DNA of 64,000 bases, taken from positions 461,978 through 525,977 of the forward strand of contig NZ_CANLBS010000001.1 of assembly GCF_947488945.1 (NCBI RefSeq), given 5' to 3'. Below, piece by piece: positions 33,854-43,306 of this stretch (positions are counted from its first letter, which is position 1; the number at the start of each line of letters is the position of its first letter). Below the pieces are notes generated by a model. It was not told where the DNA came from. It ran no database searches and saw only the letters and a program-made list of their open reading frames with translations. Made by a program: the position numbers and the translations under genes. The DNA comes from an uncultured Streptomyces sp. (GTDB lineage: Bacteria > Actinomycetota > Actinomycetes > Streptomycetales > Streptomycetaceae).

Positions 33854-33948
33854 CCCCACGTTGGTGTGCGGTTTCCCCGCCGTTCTCCCAGCGTTTCCCC
33901 GGCTTCCCCGCGGGTCCCGACCGTTCTCCCCCTGCCTAGAAAGCGATC

Positions 33949-34890
33949 GTGGTGAGCCAGACAGCAGCTCCACCGGCCACGGCCGGCGCCGATCCGAACG
34001 CCCTCGCCCCGGTCCACGCACCGGGCGAACTGGCCGCGCTCGCCGCACGCCACCACCTCGGCGTCAGCGGCGCGCGACCGTCCCTGCCCGCGTACGTCCG
34101 CCGGCTCTGGGGGCGCCGGCACTTCATCACGGCGTTCGCCACCGCCAAACTGACCGCGCAGTACAGCGGCGCGAAGCTCGGCCAGATCTGGCAGATCATG
34201 ACGCCGCTACTCAACGCGACGGTGTACTACTTCATCTTCGGCGTCCTGATGAACACCCAGCACGGGGTGGACGACTTCGTCCCCTTCCTCGTCACCGGCG
34301 TCTTCATCTGGACCTTCACCTCCAACGCGATCACCGCGGGCACCCGCGCGATCAGCGGCAACCTCGGCCTGGTCCGCGCCCTGCACTTCCCGCGCGCCTC
34401 GCTGCCGATCGCCCTCGGCCTCCAGCAGCTCCAGCAACTGCTCTTCTCGCTGGCCACACTCGTGCTGATCCTCTTCGCCTTCGGCGAGTTCCCGCGGCCC
34501 TCCTGGCTGCTGGCGATCCCGGCCCTGCTGTGCCAGTCGATGTTCTCCATCGGCGTGTCCATGGTCGTGGCCCGGCTCGCCGCCCGCACGCCCGACATCG
34601 CACAGCTCATGCCGTTCATCCTGCGCACCTGGATGTACGCGTCCGGCGTGATGTGGAGCCTCGACTCCCTCGCGTCCAACGACAAGGTGCCGCACGCCGT
34701 GACCGTGCTGCTGGACCTCAACCCGGCGGCGGTCTACATCGACCTGATGCGGTTCGCGCTCATCGAGAGCTTCACCGCCGACCGGCTCCCGCCGCACGTC
34801 TGGGCGATCGCGGCCGGCTGGGCGCTGCTCTGCGGGGTCGGCGGCTTCGTGTTCTTCTGGCAGGCGGAGGAGAGGTACGGACGTGGCTGA
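33949..34890 (+). CDS. ABC-2 type exporter permease (TagG/Wzm-like)
   Basis: A 313-residue membrane protein of the polysaccharide or teichoic-acid exporter permease family. The cytosolic start is followed by RRHFITAFATAKLTAQYSGAKLGQIWQIMTPLLNATVYYFIFG, the classic beginning of these permeases, and five to six helices follow. The start is GTG at 33949 or the next GTG codon; the ribosome binding site is weak. The ATPase gene overlaps its end by 8 bp. Substrate is likely a lipid-linked wall glycopolymer or other surface polysaccharide, by family; no glycosyltransferase gene accompanies it. Confidence 0.88.
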   Translation: MVSQTAAPPATAGADPNALAPVHAPGELAALAARHHLGVSGARPSLPAYVRRLWGRRHFITAFATAKLTAQYSGAKLGQIWQIMTPLLNATVYYFIFGVLMNTQHGVDDFVPFLVTGVFIWTFTSNAITAGTRAISGNLGLVRALHFPRASLPIALGLQQLQQLLFSLATLVLILFAFGEFPRPSWLLAIPALLCQSMFSIGVSMVVARLAARTPDIAQLMPFILRTWMYASGVMWSLDSLASNDKVPHAVTVLLDLNPAAVYIDLMRFALIESFTADRLPPHVWAIAAGWALLCGVGGFVFFWQAEERYGRG

Positions 34891-35659
34891 CACGACCGGT
34901 GAACGCGTCCCCACGGTGGTCGTCGACGACGTCCACATCACCTACAAGGTGCACGGCGCCAAGACCGGCAGGGGCAGCGCCACCGCCGCCCTCAGCCGCC
35001 TCGCGTCCCGCCGCGCCACCCCCGGCGCCCGCGAGGTGCACGCCGTCAAGGGCGTCAGCTTCGCCGCGTACAAGGGCGAGGCCATCGGCCTCATCGGTTC
35101 CAACGGCTCCGGCAAGTCCACCCTGCTCAGGGCCGTCGCGGGGCTGCTGCCGCCCACCAAGGGAAAGATCCACACCCAGGGCCAGCCCTCGCTGCTCGGG
35201 GTCAACGCGGCGCTGATGGCCGACCTCACCGGCGAGCGCAACGTGGTGCTCGGCGGGCTCGCGATGGGCATGAGCCGCAAGGAGATCCGCGAAGCCTACG
35301 ACGGCATCGTCTCCTTCTCCGGGATCAACGAGAAGGGCGACTTCATCAGCCTCCCCATGCGGACCTACTCCTCCGGCATGGGCGCCCGGCTGCGGTTCGC
35401 CATCGCCGCCTCCAAAAGCCACGACGTGCTGCTGATCGACGAGGCGCTGTCCACCGGCGACGCCCGGTTCCAGAACCGCAGCAAGGACCGGATCAAGGAA
35501 CTCCGCGAGGAGGCGGGCACCGTCTTCCTGGTCAGCCACAGCAACCGGTCGATCACCGAGACCTGCGACCGGGCGCTCTGGCTGGAGTCCGGCGTGCTGC
35601 GGATGGACGGCCCGGCGCAGGACGTCGTCGACGCGTACGAGCGGTTCACCAAGAGGTAG
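34883..35659 (+). CDS. ABC exporter ATP-binding protein (TagH/Wzt-like)
   Basis: A 258-residue ABC ATPase pairing with the preceding permease. It shows HAVKGVSFAAYKGEAIGLIGSNGSGKST (Walker A near residue 76), a Q-loop-like region ending LTGERNVVLGGLAMGMSRKE, the signature YSSGMGARLRFAIA, Walker B LLIDEALSTGD and the switch histidine in VSHSN. A 25-residue unusual stretch (TGRGSATAALSRLASRR) is inserted between the first strands. It lacks the C-terminal sugar-binding domain of Wzt. GTG start overlapping the permease stop implies coupling. Confidence 0.92.
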   Translation: MADTTGERVPTVVVDDVHITYKVHGAKTGRGSATAALSRLASRRATPGAREVHAVKGVSFAAYKGEAIGLIGSNGSGKSTLLRAVAGLLPPTKGKIHTQGQPSLLGVNAALMADLTGERNVVLGGLAMGMSRKEIREAYDGIVSFSGINEKGDFISLPMRTYSSGMGARLRFAIAASKSHDVLLIDEALSTGDARFQNRSKDRIKELREEAGTVFLVSHSNRSITETCDRALWLESGVLRMDGPAQDVVDAYERFTKR

Positions 35660-35677
35660 CCGCACGCGCGGAACGGC

Positions 35678-35725
35678 ACGGGAGGACGGGGTGCGGCCAG
35701 ATCCGGCCGCACCCCGTCCTCCCGT
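35678..35725. terminator. bidirectional hairpin terminator
   Basis: A perfect 21-bp stem (35678-35698 with 35705-35725, loop of six) sits between the exporter operon and the convergent gdh gene. Confidence 0.9.
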
Positions 35726-35732
35726 TCGTGCG

Positions 35733-38700
35733 TCAGCCGTGCGTGCGCAGCAGGGTCCGCATCGTCCGCATCGCCACCGACAGGTTGGCCAGGTCGAACG
35801 CGTCCGAGCTCTGGATCTCCTCCAGCGTCGAGCGGGAACGCGACAGGATCGCCGCGTTCTTCTCCTCCCATGCCTTGAACCGCTCCTCCGGCGTCGAGGA
35901 CCCGTCGCCCGCGGCCAGCACGTCGGCGGTGAGCGCCGCGTGCGCCGCGAACAGGTCCTCACGGATGGAGGCGCGGGCCATCGACTGCCAGCGGTCGGAC
36001 CGGGGCAGTTCGATGATCCGGTCCATGAGCTGGGTGATCCGCAGCCGGTCCGCGAGGTCGTAGTAGACCTCGGCGACCGCCAGGGGCTCCTGGTCCGTAC
36101 GGTCGGCGATGGCCACGATGTCGAGCGTCGGGAAGGCCGAGGAGAACCCGGCGACCCGCTCGGCCAGCTCCCGGGGCACGCCCGCCGCGGTCAGCTCGTC
36201 CAGGATCGAGCGGTACCACGTGTCGTCGGCACCGCGCAGCAGCGACGGCATCCGCTCCCACACCTCGGCCACCCGGTCACGGAAGAACGCGATGGTCTCC
36301 GCGATGGCGACCGGCTGCGGCCGGTTGCCCAGCAGCCAACGGGTCGCCCGCTCCACCAGCCGGCGCGAGTGCAGCCGGATCCGGGTCAGCACGTCGGCCG
36401 GGACCCGGTTGTCGAGCGCCTCCACCGCGTCCCACACCGCGGAGAGGCCGAAGATCTCACGGGCCGCCGCCTGCGCCCGGACGATCTCCTCCAGGGACGC
36501 GCCGGTCTCCTCCCGCAGCCGGTGCAGGAAGGTCGAACCACCGGTGTTGACGGTGTCGTTGACCAGCACCGTCGTGATGATCTCGCGGCGCAGCGCGTGG
36601 CCGTCCACCGCCGCCGGGAACCGCTCGCGCAGCTGCTCGGGGAAGTAGGAGTGGACCAGCTTCTGCAGGTGCGGGTCGTCCGGCAGGCTGGTGCCGATCA
36701 GCTCGTCCGCCGTCGTGATCTTGGTGTAGGCCAGCAGCACGGCCAGTTCCGGCTGGCTGAGGCCCTTGCCCGCGTTGAGGAGTTCGCGGATCTGCCGGTC
36801 GGCGGGCAGGAACTCCAGCGCGCGGTCCAGCCCACCGTCCTTCTCCAGCCGGCGGATCGAGCGGTGGTGGGCGTGCAGCAGCGAGGGCGCCTGGGCGCAG
36901 GCGTTGCCGAGGGCGACGTTCTGCGCGTAGTTGTTGCGCAGCACCAGCTTGCCGACCTCGTCGGTCATCTCCGCGAGCAGCTTGTTGCGCTGCTTGACGG
37001 TCATGTCGCCGTCCCGCACCAGGCCGTTGAGCAGGATCTTGATGTTCACCTCGTGGTCGGAGGTGTCCACGCCGGCGCTGTTGTCGATCGCGTCGGTGTT
37101 GATCCGGCCACCGGCCCGCGCGAACTCGATGCGGCCGAGCTGGGTGGCGCCGAGGTTGCCGCCCTCGCCGACCACCTTGGCCCGCAGCTCCTCGCCGTCG
37201 ACGCGGATCGCGTCGTTGGCCTTGTCGCCGACGTCCGCGTCGGTCTCGGCGGACGACTTGACGTAGGTGCCGATGCCGCCGTTCCACAGCAGGTCCACGG
37301 GGGCCCGCAGAATGGCCCGCATCAGGTCGGCGGGCGCCATCTTGGTGACGCCGGCCTCGATGCCGAGTGCCTCCCTGACGTGCGCGTTCACCGGGATGGA
37401 CTTGGCGTTGCGGGGGTGGACGCCACCGCCCGCGGAGAGCAGTTTGGTGTCGTAGTCGGCCCAGGAGCTGCGCGGCAGGTCGAACAGGCGCCGGCGCTCG
37501 GCGTACGAGACCGCCGGGTCCGGGTCCGGGTCGATGAAGATGTGCCGGTGGTCGAAGGCCGCGACCAGTCGGATGTGCTCGGAGAGCAGCATTCCGTTGC
37601 CGAACACGTCGCCGGACATGTCGCCGACGCCGACCACGGTGAAGTCCTCGGACTGGGTGTCGTGGCCCAGCTCGCGGAAGTGCCGCTTCACCGACTCCCA
37701 GGCGCCGCGGGCGGTGATGCCCATGCCCTTGTGGTCGTACCCGGCGGAACCGCCGGACGCGAACGCGTCACCGAGCCAGAAGCCGTAGGCGACGGCGACC
37801 TCGTTGGCGATGTCGGAGAAGCTCGCGGTGCCCTTGTCGGCGGCGACCACCAGGTAGGTGTCGTCCTCGTCGTGCCGGACGACGTCGGCGGGGTGCACGA
37901 CCTCGCCGGCCACCATGTTGTCGGTGATGTCCAGCAGCGCCGAGATGAACGTGCGGTACGCGGCGATGCCCTCGGCCAGCCACGCGTCGCGGTCCACCGC
38001 CGGGTCCGGCAGGTGCTTGGCGACGAAGCCGCCCTTGGCGCCCACCGGCACGATGACGGTGTTCTTCACCATCTGCGCCTTGACCAGGCCGAGGATCTCC
38101 GTACGGAAGTCCTCGCGCCGGTCCGACCAGCGCAGACCGCCGCGGGCCACCTTGCCGAAGCGGAGGTGGACGCCCTCGACGCGGGGCGAGTACACCCAGA
38201 TCTCGAACGCCGGGCGCGGCGCCGGGAGGTCCGGGATGGCCTGCGGGTCGAACTTCATCGAGACGTAGCCGTGCGGCTCGCCGTCGTCGGCCCGCTGGAA
38301 GAAGTTGGTCCGCAGGGTCGCCTTGATGACGGTGAGGAACGACCGCAGGATGCGGTCCTCGTCCAGCGAGGCGACCTGGTCCAGGGCCCCGTCCAGCTCC
38401 TCCAGCAGCCCGTCGGTCAGCTCCCGGCCCGCGCGCTGGCGGCCGGGCGACATCCGCGCCTCGAAGAGCGAGACCAGCAGCCGGGTGGTGTGGACGTTGT
38501 TGCGGAGGGTGTCCTCCATGTAGTCCTGGCTGAAGGTGCCGCCGGCCTGCCGCAGGTACTTCGCGTAGGCCCGCAGCACCATCGCCTGGCGCCAGTCCAG
38601 TCCGGCGCTCAGCACCAGCGCGTTGAAGCCGTCGTTCTCCGCCGCGCCGGTCCACACCGCCGCGAACGCGGCCTGGAAGCGTTCGCGCGCCCCGTCCGCG

Positions 38701-40760
38701 AGGTGGCCGCCGTGGCCGTACTCGACGGGCATCCGCAGCCCGAAGTCGTAGACCCAGGCGGTCGTGCGGTCCGCGCAGCGCAACTCGTAGGGACGCTCGT
38801 CGACCACCTCGACGCCCAGTCGCTGGAGCGCCGGGAGGACCGCGGAGAGGGAGACCGGCTCACCGGTGCGGTAGATCTTGAAGCGGCGGTCTCCGGGACC
38901 GGCGCCGACCGGCTCGTAGAGGCTGAGCGAGAAGTCCTTCTCGCCCTTCTTCAGCGCTTCGAGGTGGACCAGGTCGGCCACCGCGGCGCGCGGCGAGTGG
39001 TCGGCCTTGTACCCCTCGGGGAAGGCGCGGGCGTAGCGCCGCAGCAGTTCGGCCGCGCGTTCCTCGCCGCACTCGGCGGTCAGCGCCTCCTGGAAGCCGT
39101 CGGCCCAGGAGCGGGCGGCCTCCACCAGCCGCGCCTCGATGCGGTCGGCGTCGGCGTCCGTGAGGTCCGGCAGCTCCGTGCCGGGCGCGACCCGGATCAC
39201 GAAATGCAGCCGGGACAGGATGGATTCGGTGTTCCAGGCGGTGAAGTCGACGCTGGTACCGCCGAGTTCCTCCTTGAGGATGTCGATGAGCCGCAGCCGC
39301 ACCCCGGTGGTGTACCGGTCGCGCGGGAGGTACACCAGCGCGGAGTAGTAGCGCCCGTACTCGTCCTGCCGCAGGTACAGCCGCAGCCGGCGGCGCTCCT
39401 GGAGGTAGAGCACGGAGGTCACGATCGACCGGAGCTGGTCGGCGGGCGTCTGGAACAGCTCGTCGCGCGGGTAGGTCTCCATGATCTGGAGCAGGTCGCG
39501 GCCGTCGTGGCTGTTGTGCGAGAAGCCCGCTCCCTCCAGCACCTCGGCGACCTTGCGGCGCACGACGGGCACCCGGCGCACCGACTCGGTGTACGCGGAC
39601 GACGAGAACAGGCCGAGGAAACGGCGCTCGCCGACGACGTTGCCCTTGGCGTCGAACTTCTTCACGCCGACGTAGTCGAGGTAGCTCGGGCGGTGCACGG
39701 TGGAGCGGCTGTTGGCCTTGGTCAGCACCAGCAGGCGGTGCTCCCGGGCCTTGGCGCGGGCGTCCGCGGGCAGCCGGTCGAAGGACGGGCTGACGGGGTG
39801 GGCCTCGTCCCCGCTGTGCTGCGGGTCGGAGCGCAGGATGCCGAGACCGGTGCCGGGCACGGCGGACAGGGCGTCGCTGTCGCGGAGTTCGTACTCGCGG
39901 TAGCCGAGGAAGGTGAAGTGGTCGGCGGCGAGCCAGCGCAGCAGCTCGCGGGCCTCCTCGATCTCCTCCTCGGGGAGGTCGTCGAGCGGCTCGCCCGGCA
40001 GTTCGTCGGAGATGCGCAGCGCGGTGTCGCGCATCTTGTCCCAGTCCTCGACGGTCTCCCGCACGTCGGACAGGACGCGCCGCAGGTCGGCGGTGATCTG
40101 CTGGAGGTCCTCGCGGTCGGTCTCGCGGTCGATCTCGACGTGGATCCAGGACTCGACCAGCGCGTCGTGCGGCAGCTCGGGACCGGCCGGTGCGGCGTTC
40201 TTGTCCTTGCGGCCCTTGGAGGTGACGGGGGCGCCGCCGCCGTCGGCGAGGACCTCGATCAGCTTGCCCGCGACATCGCGGCGGACGACGACCTGCGGGT
40301 GGATCACGACGTGGATGCCGCGCCCCTGGCGGGACAGCTCGTTGGTGACGGAGTCGACGAGGAACGGCATGTCGTCGGTGACCACCTCGACCACCGAGTG
40401 GCTGGAGGTCCAGCCGTTCTCCTCGACGGTCGGGGTGTGCACCCGCACGTTGGCGGTGCCCTGCGGACGGTTCTGGGCGAGCCGGTAGTGCGAGGACGCG
40501 GCGCCGAAGACGTCCACCGGGTCACGCCCGGCGACGTCCTCGGGAGCGGTGTGCAGGTAGTAGCGCTGGAGGTAGGTCAGCACCGCGGCGGGGCCGGAGC
40601 CCTCGTCCGGGCCCACCGTGCCGCCCTCGGGGCCGGCCGCGGCGATGCGCACCCGGGGGACTCCCCCCGGGCCTCCGGCACCACCGCCCGGGCTGTTGTC
40701 AGCTACCTCGGCGGCCCGTGCGAGCAACTCGGCCTTGGCTTCGTCCAGCTTGGTCTGCAT
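35733..40760 (-). CDS. gdh: NAD-specific glutamate dehydrogenase, large (180 kDa class)
   Basis: A 1675-residue NAD-dependent glutamate dehydrogenase, deaminating glutamate to 2-oxoglutarate; this giant class was described from Streptomyces. The long N-terminal half contains ACT-like regulatory segments and the family block YLPRDRYTTGVRLRLIDIL. The catalytic half has MVKNTVIVPVGAKGGFVAKHLP (near residue 900), RGGLRWSDRREDFRTEILGL, VVGVGDMSGDVFGNGML (near 1037) and AAFDHRHIFIDPDPDP. The start ATG has AGGAG nine bases upstream. A GC-palindromic stretch encoding GGGAGGPGGVPRV sits near residue 25-37. The gene is monocistronic by context, with a promoter candidate about 250 bp upstream. Confidence 0.95.
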   Translation of the reverse strand: MQTKLDEAKAELLARAAEVADNSPGGGAGGPGGVPRVRIAAAGPEGGTVGPDEGSGPAAVLTYLQRYYLHTAPEDVAGRDPVDVFGAASSHYRLAQNRPQGTANVRVHTPTVEENGWTSSHSVVEVVTDDMPFLVDSVTNELSRQGRGIHVVIHPQVVVRRDVAGKLIEVLADGGGAPVTSKGRKDKNAAPAGPELPHDALVESWIHVEIDRETDREDLQQITADLRRVLSDVRETVEDWDKMRDTALRISDELPGEPLDDLPEEEIEEARELLRWLAADHFTFLGYREYELRDSDALSAVPGTGLGILRSDPQHSGDEAHPVSPSFDRLPADARAKAREHRLLVLTKANSRSTVHRPSYLDYVGVKKFDAKGNVVGERRFLGLFSSSAYTESVRRVPVVRRKVAEVLEGAGFSHNSHDGRDLLQIMETYPRDELFQTPADQLRSIVTSVLYLQERRRLRLYLRQDEYGRYYSALVYLPRDRYTTGVRLRLIDILKEELGGTSVDFTAWNTESILSRLHFVIRVAPGTELPDLTDADADRIEARLVEAARSWADGFQEALTAECGEERAAELLRRYARAFPEGYKADHSPRAAVADLVHLEALKKGEKDFSLSLYEPVGAGPGDRRFKIYRTGEPVSLSAVLPALQRLGVEVVDERPYELRCADRTTAWVYDFGLRMPVEYGHGGHLADGARERFQAAFAAVWTGAAENDGFNALVLSAGLDWRQAMVLRAYAKYLRQAGGTFSQDYMEDTLRNNVHTTRLLVSLFEARMSPGRQRAGRELTDGLLEELDGALDQVASLDEDRILRSFLTVIKATLRTNFFQRADDGEPHGYVSMKFDPQAIPDLPAPRPAFEIWVYSPRVEGVHLRFGKVARGGLRWSDRREDFRTEILGLVKAQMVKNTVIVPVGAKGGFVAKHLPDPAVDRDAWLAEGIAAYRTFISALLDITDNMVAGEVVHPADVVRHDEDDTYLVVAADKGTASFSDIANEVAVAYGFWLGDAFASGGSAGYDHKGMGITARGAWESVKRHFRELGHDTQSEDFTVVGVGDMSGDVFGNGMLLSEHIRLVAAFDHRHIFIDPDPDPAVSYAERRRLFDLPRSSWADYDTKLLSAGGGVHPRNAKSIPVNAHVREALGIEAGVTKMAPADLMRAILRAPVDLLWNGGIGTYVKSSAETDADVGDKANDAIRVDGEELRAKVVGEGGNLGATQLGRIEFARAGGRINTDAIDNSAGVDTSDHEVNIKILLNGLVRDGDMTVKQRNKLLAEMTDEVGKLVLRNNYAQNVALGNACAQAPSLLHAHHRSIRRLEKDGGLDRALEFLPADRQIRELLNAGKGLSQPELAVLLAYTKITTADELIGTSLPDDPHLQKLVHSYFPEQLRERFPAAVDGHALRREIITTVLVNDTVNTGGSTFLHRLREETGASLEEIVRAQAAAREIFGLSAVWDAVEALDNRVPADVLTRIRLHSRRLVERATRWLLGNRPQPVAIAETIAFFRDRVAEVWERMPSLLRGADDTWYRSILDELTAAGVPRELAERVAGFSSAFPTLDIVAIADRTDQEPLAVAEVYYDLADRLRITQLMDRIIELPRSDRWQSMARASIREDLFAAHAALTADVLAAGDGSSTPEERFKAWEEKNAAILSRSRSTLEEIQSSDAFDLANLSVAMRTMRTLLRTHG

Positions 40761-41265
40761 GTCCTCTGGCTCCTGTCGCGCGCCGTTGCGTGACGTAGGT
40801 GAGAAAGGCGACGCAACGCAACGACACGGTGTATCCGGTCCGGGTCGACGTTATGCCGCCACGAGAGACGCCCGGGTCCATTCGCGCCAGCTGTCGCCGG
40901 CGGGACGGGTCCTGGGGGCGGGGATCGCGGACGGCCCGGGTGCGTAGGCACTCCGGGCGGTGGCCGGGGGCGTCGCTGCCCCCGATGCGTATCGCGCTGA
41001 TCACGGACCCCAGGCTATCCCGCCCTACGGGGTCGCCGTCATGGGGCGTTTGCGCACAAAGGACGGCTACGAACTTTGACACTTCGGACAGTGCGCCGGG
41101 GTACTCCGGCGCACTCCGACCCCACGGCGCGCGCCGTCCGGCCCCCCGAGCGCTCCCCTACGCCCGGACGGTGCGGTTCCGCGCGGGGGTCGGGGGGCGG
41201 GGCCAGGGGGTCCGGGGGCGGGGGCCGCGGGGGCCAGGGGATCCGGGGTTAGCGGGATCCGGGGG
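40761..41265 (-). promoter_or_regulatory. gdh upstream region with candidate promoter
   Basis: A 505-bp gap between the HAD gene and gdh. On the minus strand TGACGG (plus 41036-41041), 18 bp and TAGCCT (plus 41012-41017) make a fair promoter, giving a leader of about 245 nt. The HAD-proximal part (41185-41265) is a run of G-tracts on the plus strand. No convincing gene is present, although a 127-codon frame overlaps the gdh start. Confidence 0.45.
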
Positions 41266-41931
41266 TCAGCGGACGATCTCGGCGGCCAGCGCGACCGCCT
41301 CGGCGAGGGTGTCGACCACCGGCACCCCGGCGACCTCCAGTCCGGCCCGGCTGTGCGAACCGCCCGTGTACAGCACCGCGCGGGCGCCGACGTGCGCGGC
41401 GGCGACCGCGTCGTCCACGGCGTCGCCGATGATCACCGCATGTTCCGGCGCGATCCCGTCGAGCGCCGCGAAATGCCGCTCCATGTGGAGCGTCTTGCTG
41501 CCGCCGGAGGGACCGGTGCGGCCGTCGACCCGCACGAAGTGCCGCTCGATGCCGAACTCCCGCACCACAGGCACCAGGTGCTCGTGTCCGTACATCGACA
41601 GCAGGGACTGGCTCCGGCCGGCGGCCGGCCACCCCGCCAGCAGTTCCGCGACGCCCTCGGTGAGCCCGCAGGCGATCCGCAGCCCGGTGTAGTGGTCGTG
41701 GAAGACGACGTCCATCCGCTCCCACTCGGCGTCCGTCGGCAGCCGGCCGAGGAACCGCTCGTAGAACGTCGGAATGGGCACGCGGTAGTTCTCGCGGTAC
41801 TGCTCCACCGTGATCGGCGCCAGCCCGATCTCCGCGAAGGCCGCGTTGGTCGCTCCGACCACGGCATGCGTGTCGTCCAGCAGTGTGCCGTTCCAGTCCC
41901 AGACCAGATGTGTGCGCGCGCTCGTCCCCAT
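41266..41931 (-). CDS. HAD-superfamily hydrolase (phosphoglycolate phosphatase-like)
   Basis: A 221-residue phosphatase of the haloacid dehalogenase superfamily. Motif I is VWDWNGTLLDD (residues about 10-20), a helical cap follows, motif II is LLSMYGHE, the motif III lysine lies in GGSKTLHM, and motif IV is IIGDAVDDAVAA. The two motif I aspartates fit DxN rather than DxD, so the residue after the nucleophile pair is an asparagine, as in a subset of phosphoglycolate phosphatase-like proteins. The substrate is unknown. There is no ribosome binding site; TATTTT lies nine bases upstream of ATG, so a leaderless mRNA is likely. Confidence 0.85.
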   Translation of the reverse strand: MGTSARTHLVWDWNGTLLDDTHAVVGATNAAFAEIGLAPITVEQYRENYRVPIPTFYERFLGRLPTDAEWERMDVVFHDHYTGLRIACGLTEGVAELLAGWPAAGRSQSLLSMYGHEHLVPVVREFGIERHFVRVDGRTGPSGGSKTLHMERHFAALDGIAPEHAVIIGDAVDDAVAAAHVGARAVLYTGGSHSRAGLEVAGVPVVDTLAEAVALAAEIVR

Positions 41932-41996
41932 GAGGGAGAAAATACCCGGAGGGTACGACAGCCGGTCAGCCCGGTCGGCTGACCGCCGACCGCCGG

Positions 41997-42503
41997 TCAG
42001 CCGATGAGGTTGCCGATCTCCTGCACGCCGAACCACAGCAGCTCGTGGTCCTCCGCGCCGTCGACGGTGAACTGCGCGTCGTCGTCGCCGAGGTCGGCGG
42101 CGCCCAGCGCGTCGGCGGCCGCGCTGACGTCCTTCTCCGCGTCGTCCGCGTCCACGTGCACCGCGGCGGCCTTGGCGAGCGGCACGGCGGACACGATCCG
42201 CACCTCGCCGACCGAGGCGCCGTCCGGGCCGTGGTCGGGATCGGCGACGGCGTCCCCGTCCGGCACGTCGAAGGCGACGACCACCCGGCGGCGCGGCTCC
42301 CCCGGGCGCCCCGCGATCAGCCGCAGCGAGGCGGCGGCGGCCCGGTTCAGCGCCGCGTACTCGAGTTCCTCGATGTCGTCGGAGACGTACCACTCGCGCA
42401 GCCCCGGAGTGACCGCGTACGCCGTCAGCGGGCCGGGCCCCGCCTCGCCCGCCGCGTGCGCCGCTGCGAGCCCGGAGAGGGTCAGGGGGACGTACACGCG
42501 CAT
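41997..42503 (-). CDS. DUF6912-like conserved actinobacterial protein
   Basis: A 168-residue acidic cytosolic protein beginning [20 protein letters not shown], with YAVTPGLREWYVSDDIEELEYAALN and a final WFGVQEIGNLIG. It matches a protein family that is widespread in actinobacteria but uncharacterised. No catalytic motif is obvious. The ATG at 42503 is preferred, because the family text begins there; an in-frame GTG lies three codons upstream. It is followed by the HAD gene on the same strand 65 bp away. Confidence 0.75.
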   Translation of the reverse strand: MRVYVPLTLSGLAAAHAAGEAGPGPLTAYAVTPGLREWYVSDDIEELEYAALNRAAAASLRLIAGRPGEPRRRVVVAFDVPDGDAVADPDHGPDGASVGEVRIVSAVPLAKAAAVHVDADDAEKDVSAAADALGAADLGDDDAQFTVDGAEDHELLWFGVQEIGNLIG

Positions 42504-42880
42504 GGCTGCCACTTTCGTCGTCGTTCCGTCGTCGGAAACCCCCTCAGGATACGTCGGAGGTCCCCCATCGGGTCGGGGCGCGGGTCCCGGCGGCCGGGAC
42601 GGGGGTCCACCGCCGCTGCCCCCGTAAGGTCCCGCACAGTCCCGCACGGCCCCGCACGGCCCCGGCGCGCGCGGTTCGGCGGTCCTGGCGTCCACCCCCC
42701 GACGGTTCTCACCCCCGCCACGCCGATGGCGGGACCCCGCCGCCACCCGGATAGGTGGTCCTGCGGCCGGTCCGCAACCGGCCGGACGCCGCTTGCGGGC
42801 ACACCGCGCGGCCCGTAGAAGATCCCCAACAAAAGTTACCGCTTGGTACGAACCGGGCGTCGCAGACGGGGTGAACACGA
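42504..42880. promoter_or_regulatory. divergent intergenic region with short CCCGCACGGC-type repeats
   Basis: A 377-bp region between the DUF6912-like gene and the Rv3235-like gene. Around 42628-42665 there are about four near-identical 10-bp units (CCCGCACGGC and CCCGCACAGT). GATAGG near 42750 could be a -10 for the plus gene. Nothing else was identified. Confidence 0.35.
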
Positions 42881-43306
42881 ATGAGCACCGACAGGACCAG
42901 ACCCACAGGCCGCCGCGACCCCCGCAGGCCCGGCACGGTACCGGCGCAGCGGAGCCGGCCCCGGCCCGCGCTGCCGCCGCGCCCGCACCAGTGGTTCGCC
43001 GAACGCCTGCTCGCCGTGCTCAGCGGCCGCCGCCCGGTCCACTGGATGCTCGGCCACACCATCGGCGAGGCCTACGACCAGCTCGCCGAGCTCGCCCCCT
43101 GCACCCCGTTCCGGCACCCGGCGGGCGCCTCCCCGGTGCTGAGGCGGTGCTACGGCTCCCAGCCCGCCACCGGCGTCGTGGAGGCGTTCGCGAGCGTCTC
43201 AGCGGGCGGCCAGGTGCACGCCATGGCCTTCCGGCTGGAGCAGGGCGCGGACCTGCGCTGGCGGTGCGCCGCGGTCGAACTGGGCGGCGAACGCCTGGCG
43301 GTCTGA
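42881..43306 (+). CDS. Rv3235-family protein
   Basis: A 141-residue cytosolic protein: a basic, proline-rich N-terminus (to about residue 35), then a compact domain with WFAERLLAVLSGRRPVHWMLGH, AYDQLAELAP and VEAFASVSAGGQVHAMAFRLE, ending WRCAAVELGGERLAV. This is the actinobacterial family named after mycobacterial Rv3235, which likewise lies near secA. The function is unknown. GGGGTG precedes ATG by seven bases. The last 14 codons and stop are included in a 66-bp tandem duplication whose second copy follows as non-coding DNA. Confidence 0.82.
   Translation: MSTDRTRPTGRRDPRRPGTVPAQRSRPRPALPPRPHQWFAERLLAVLSGRRPVHWMLGHTIGEAYDQLAELAPCTPFRHPAGASPVLRRCYGSQPATGVVEAFASVSAGGQVHAMAFRLEQGADLRWRCAAVELGGERLAV

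Noticed and set aside
40699..41082. A 127-codon minus-strand frame overlapping the start of gdh
   Set aside because: No ribosome binding site or family resemblance, and it covers the likely gdh promoter.
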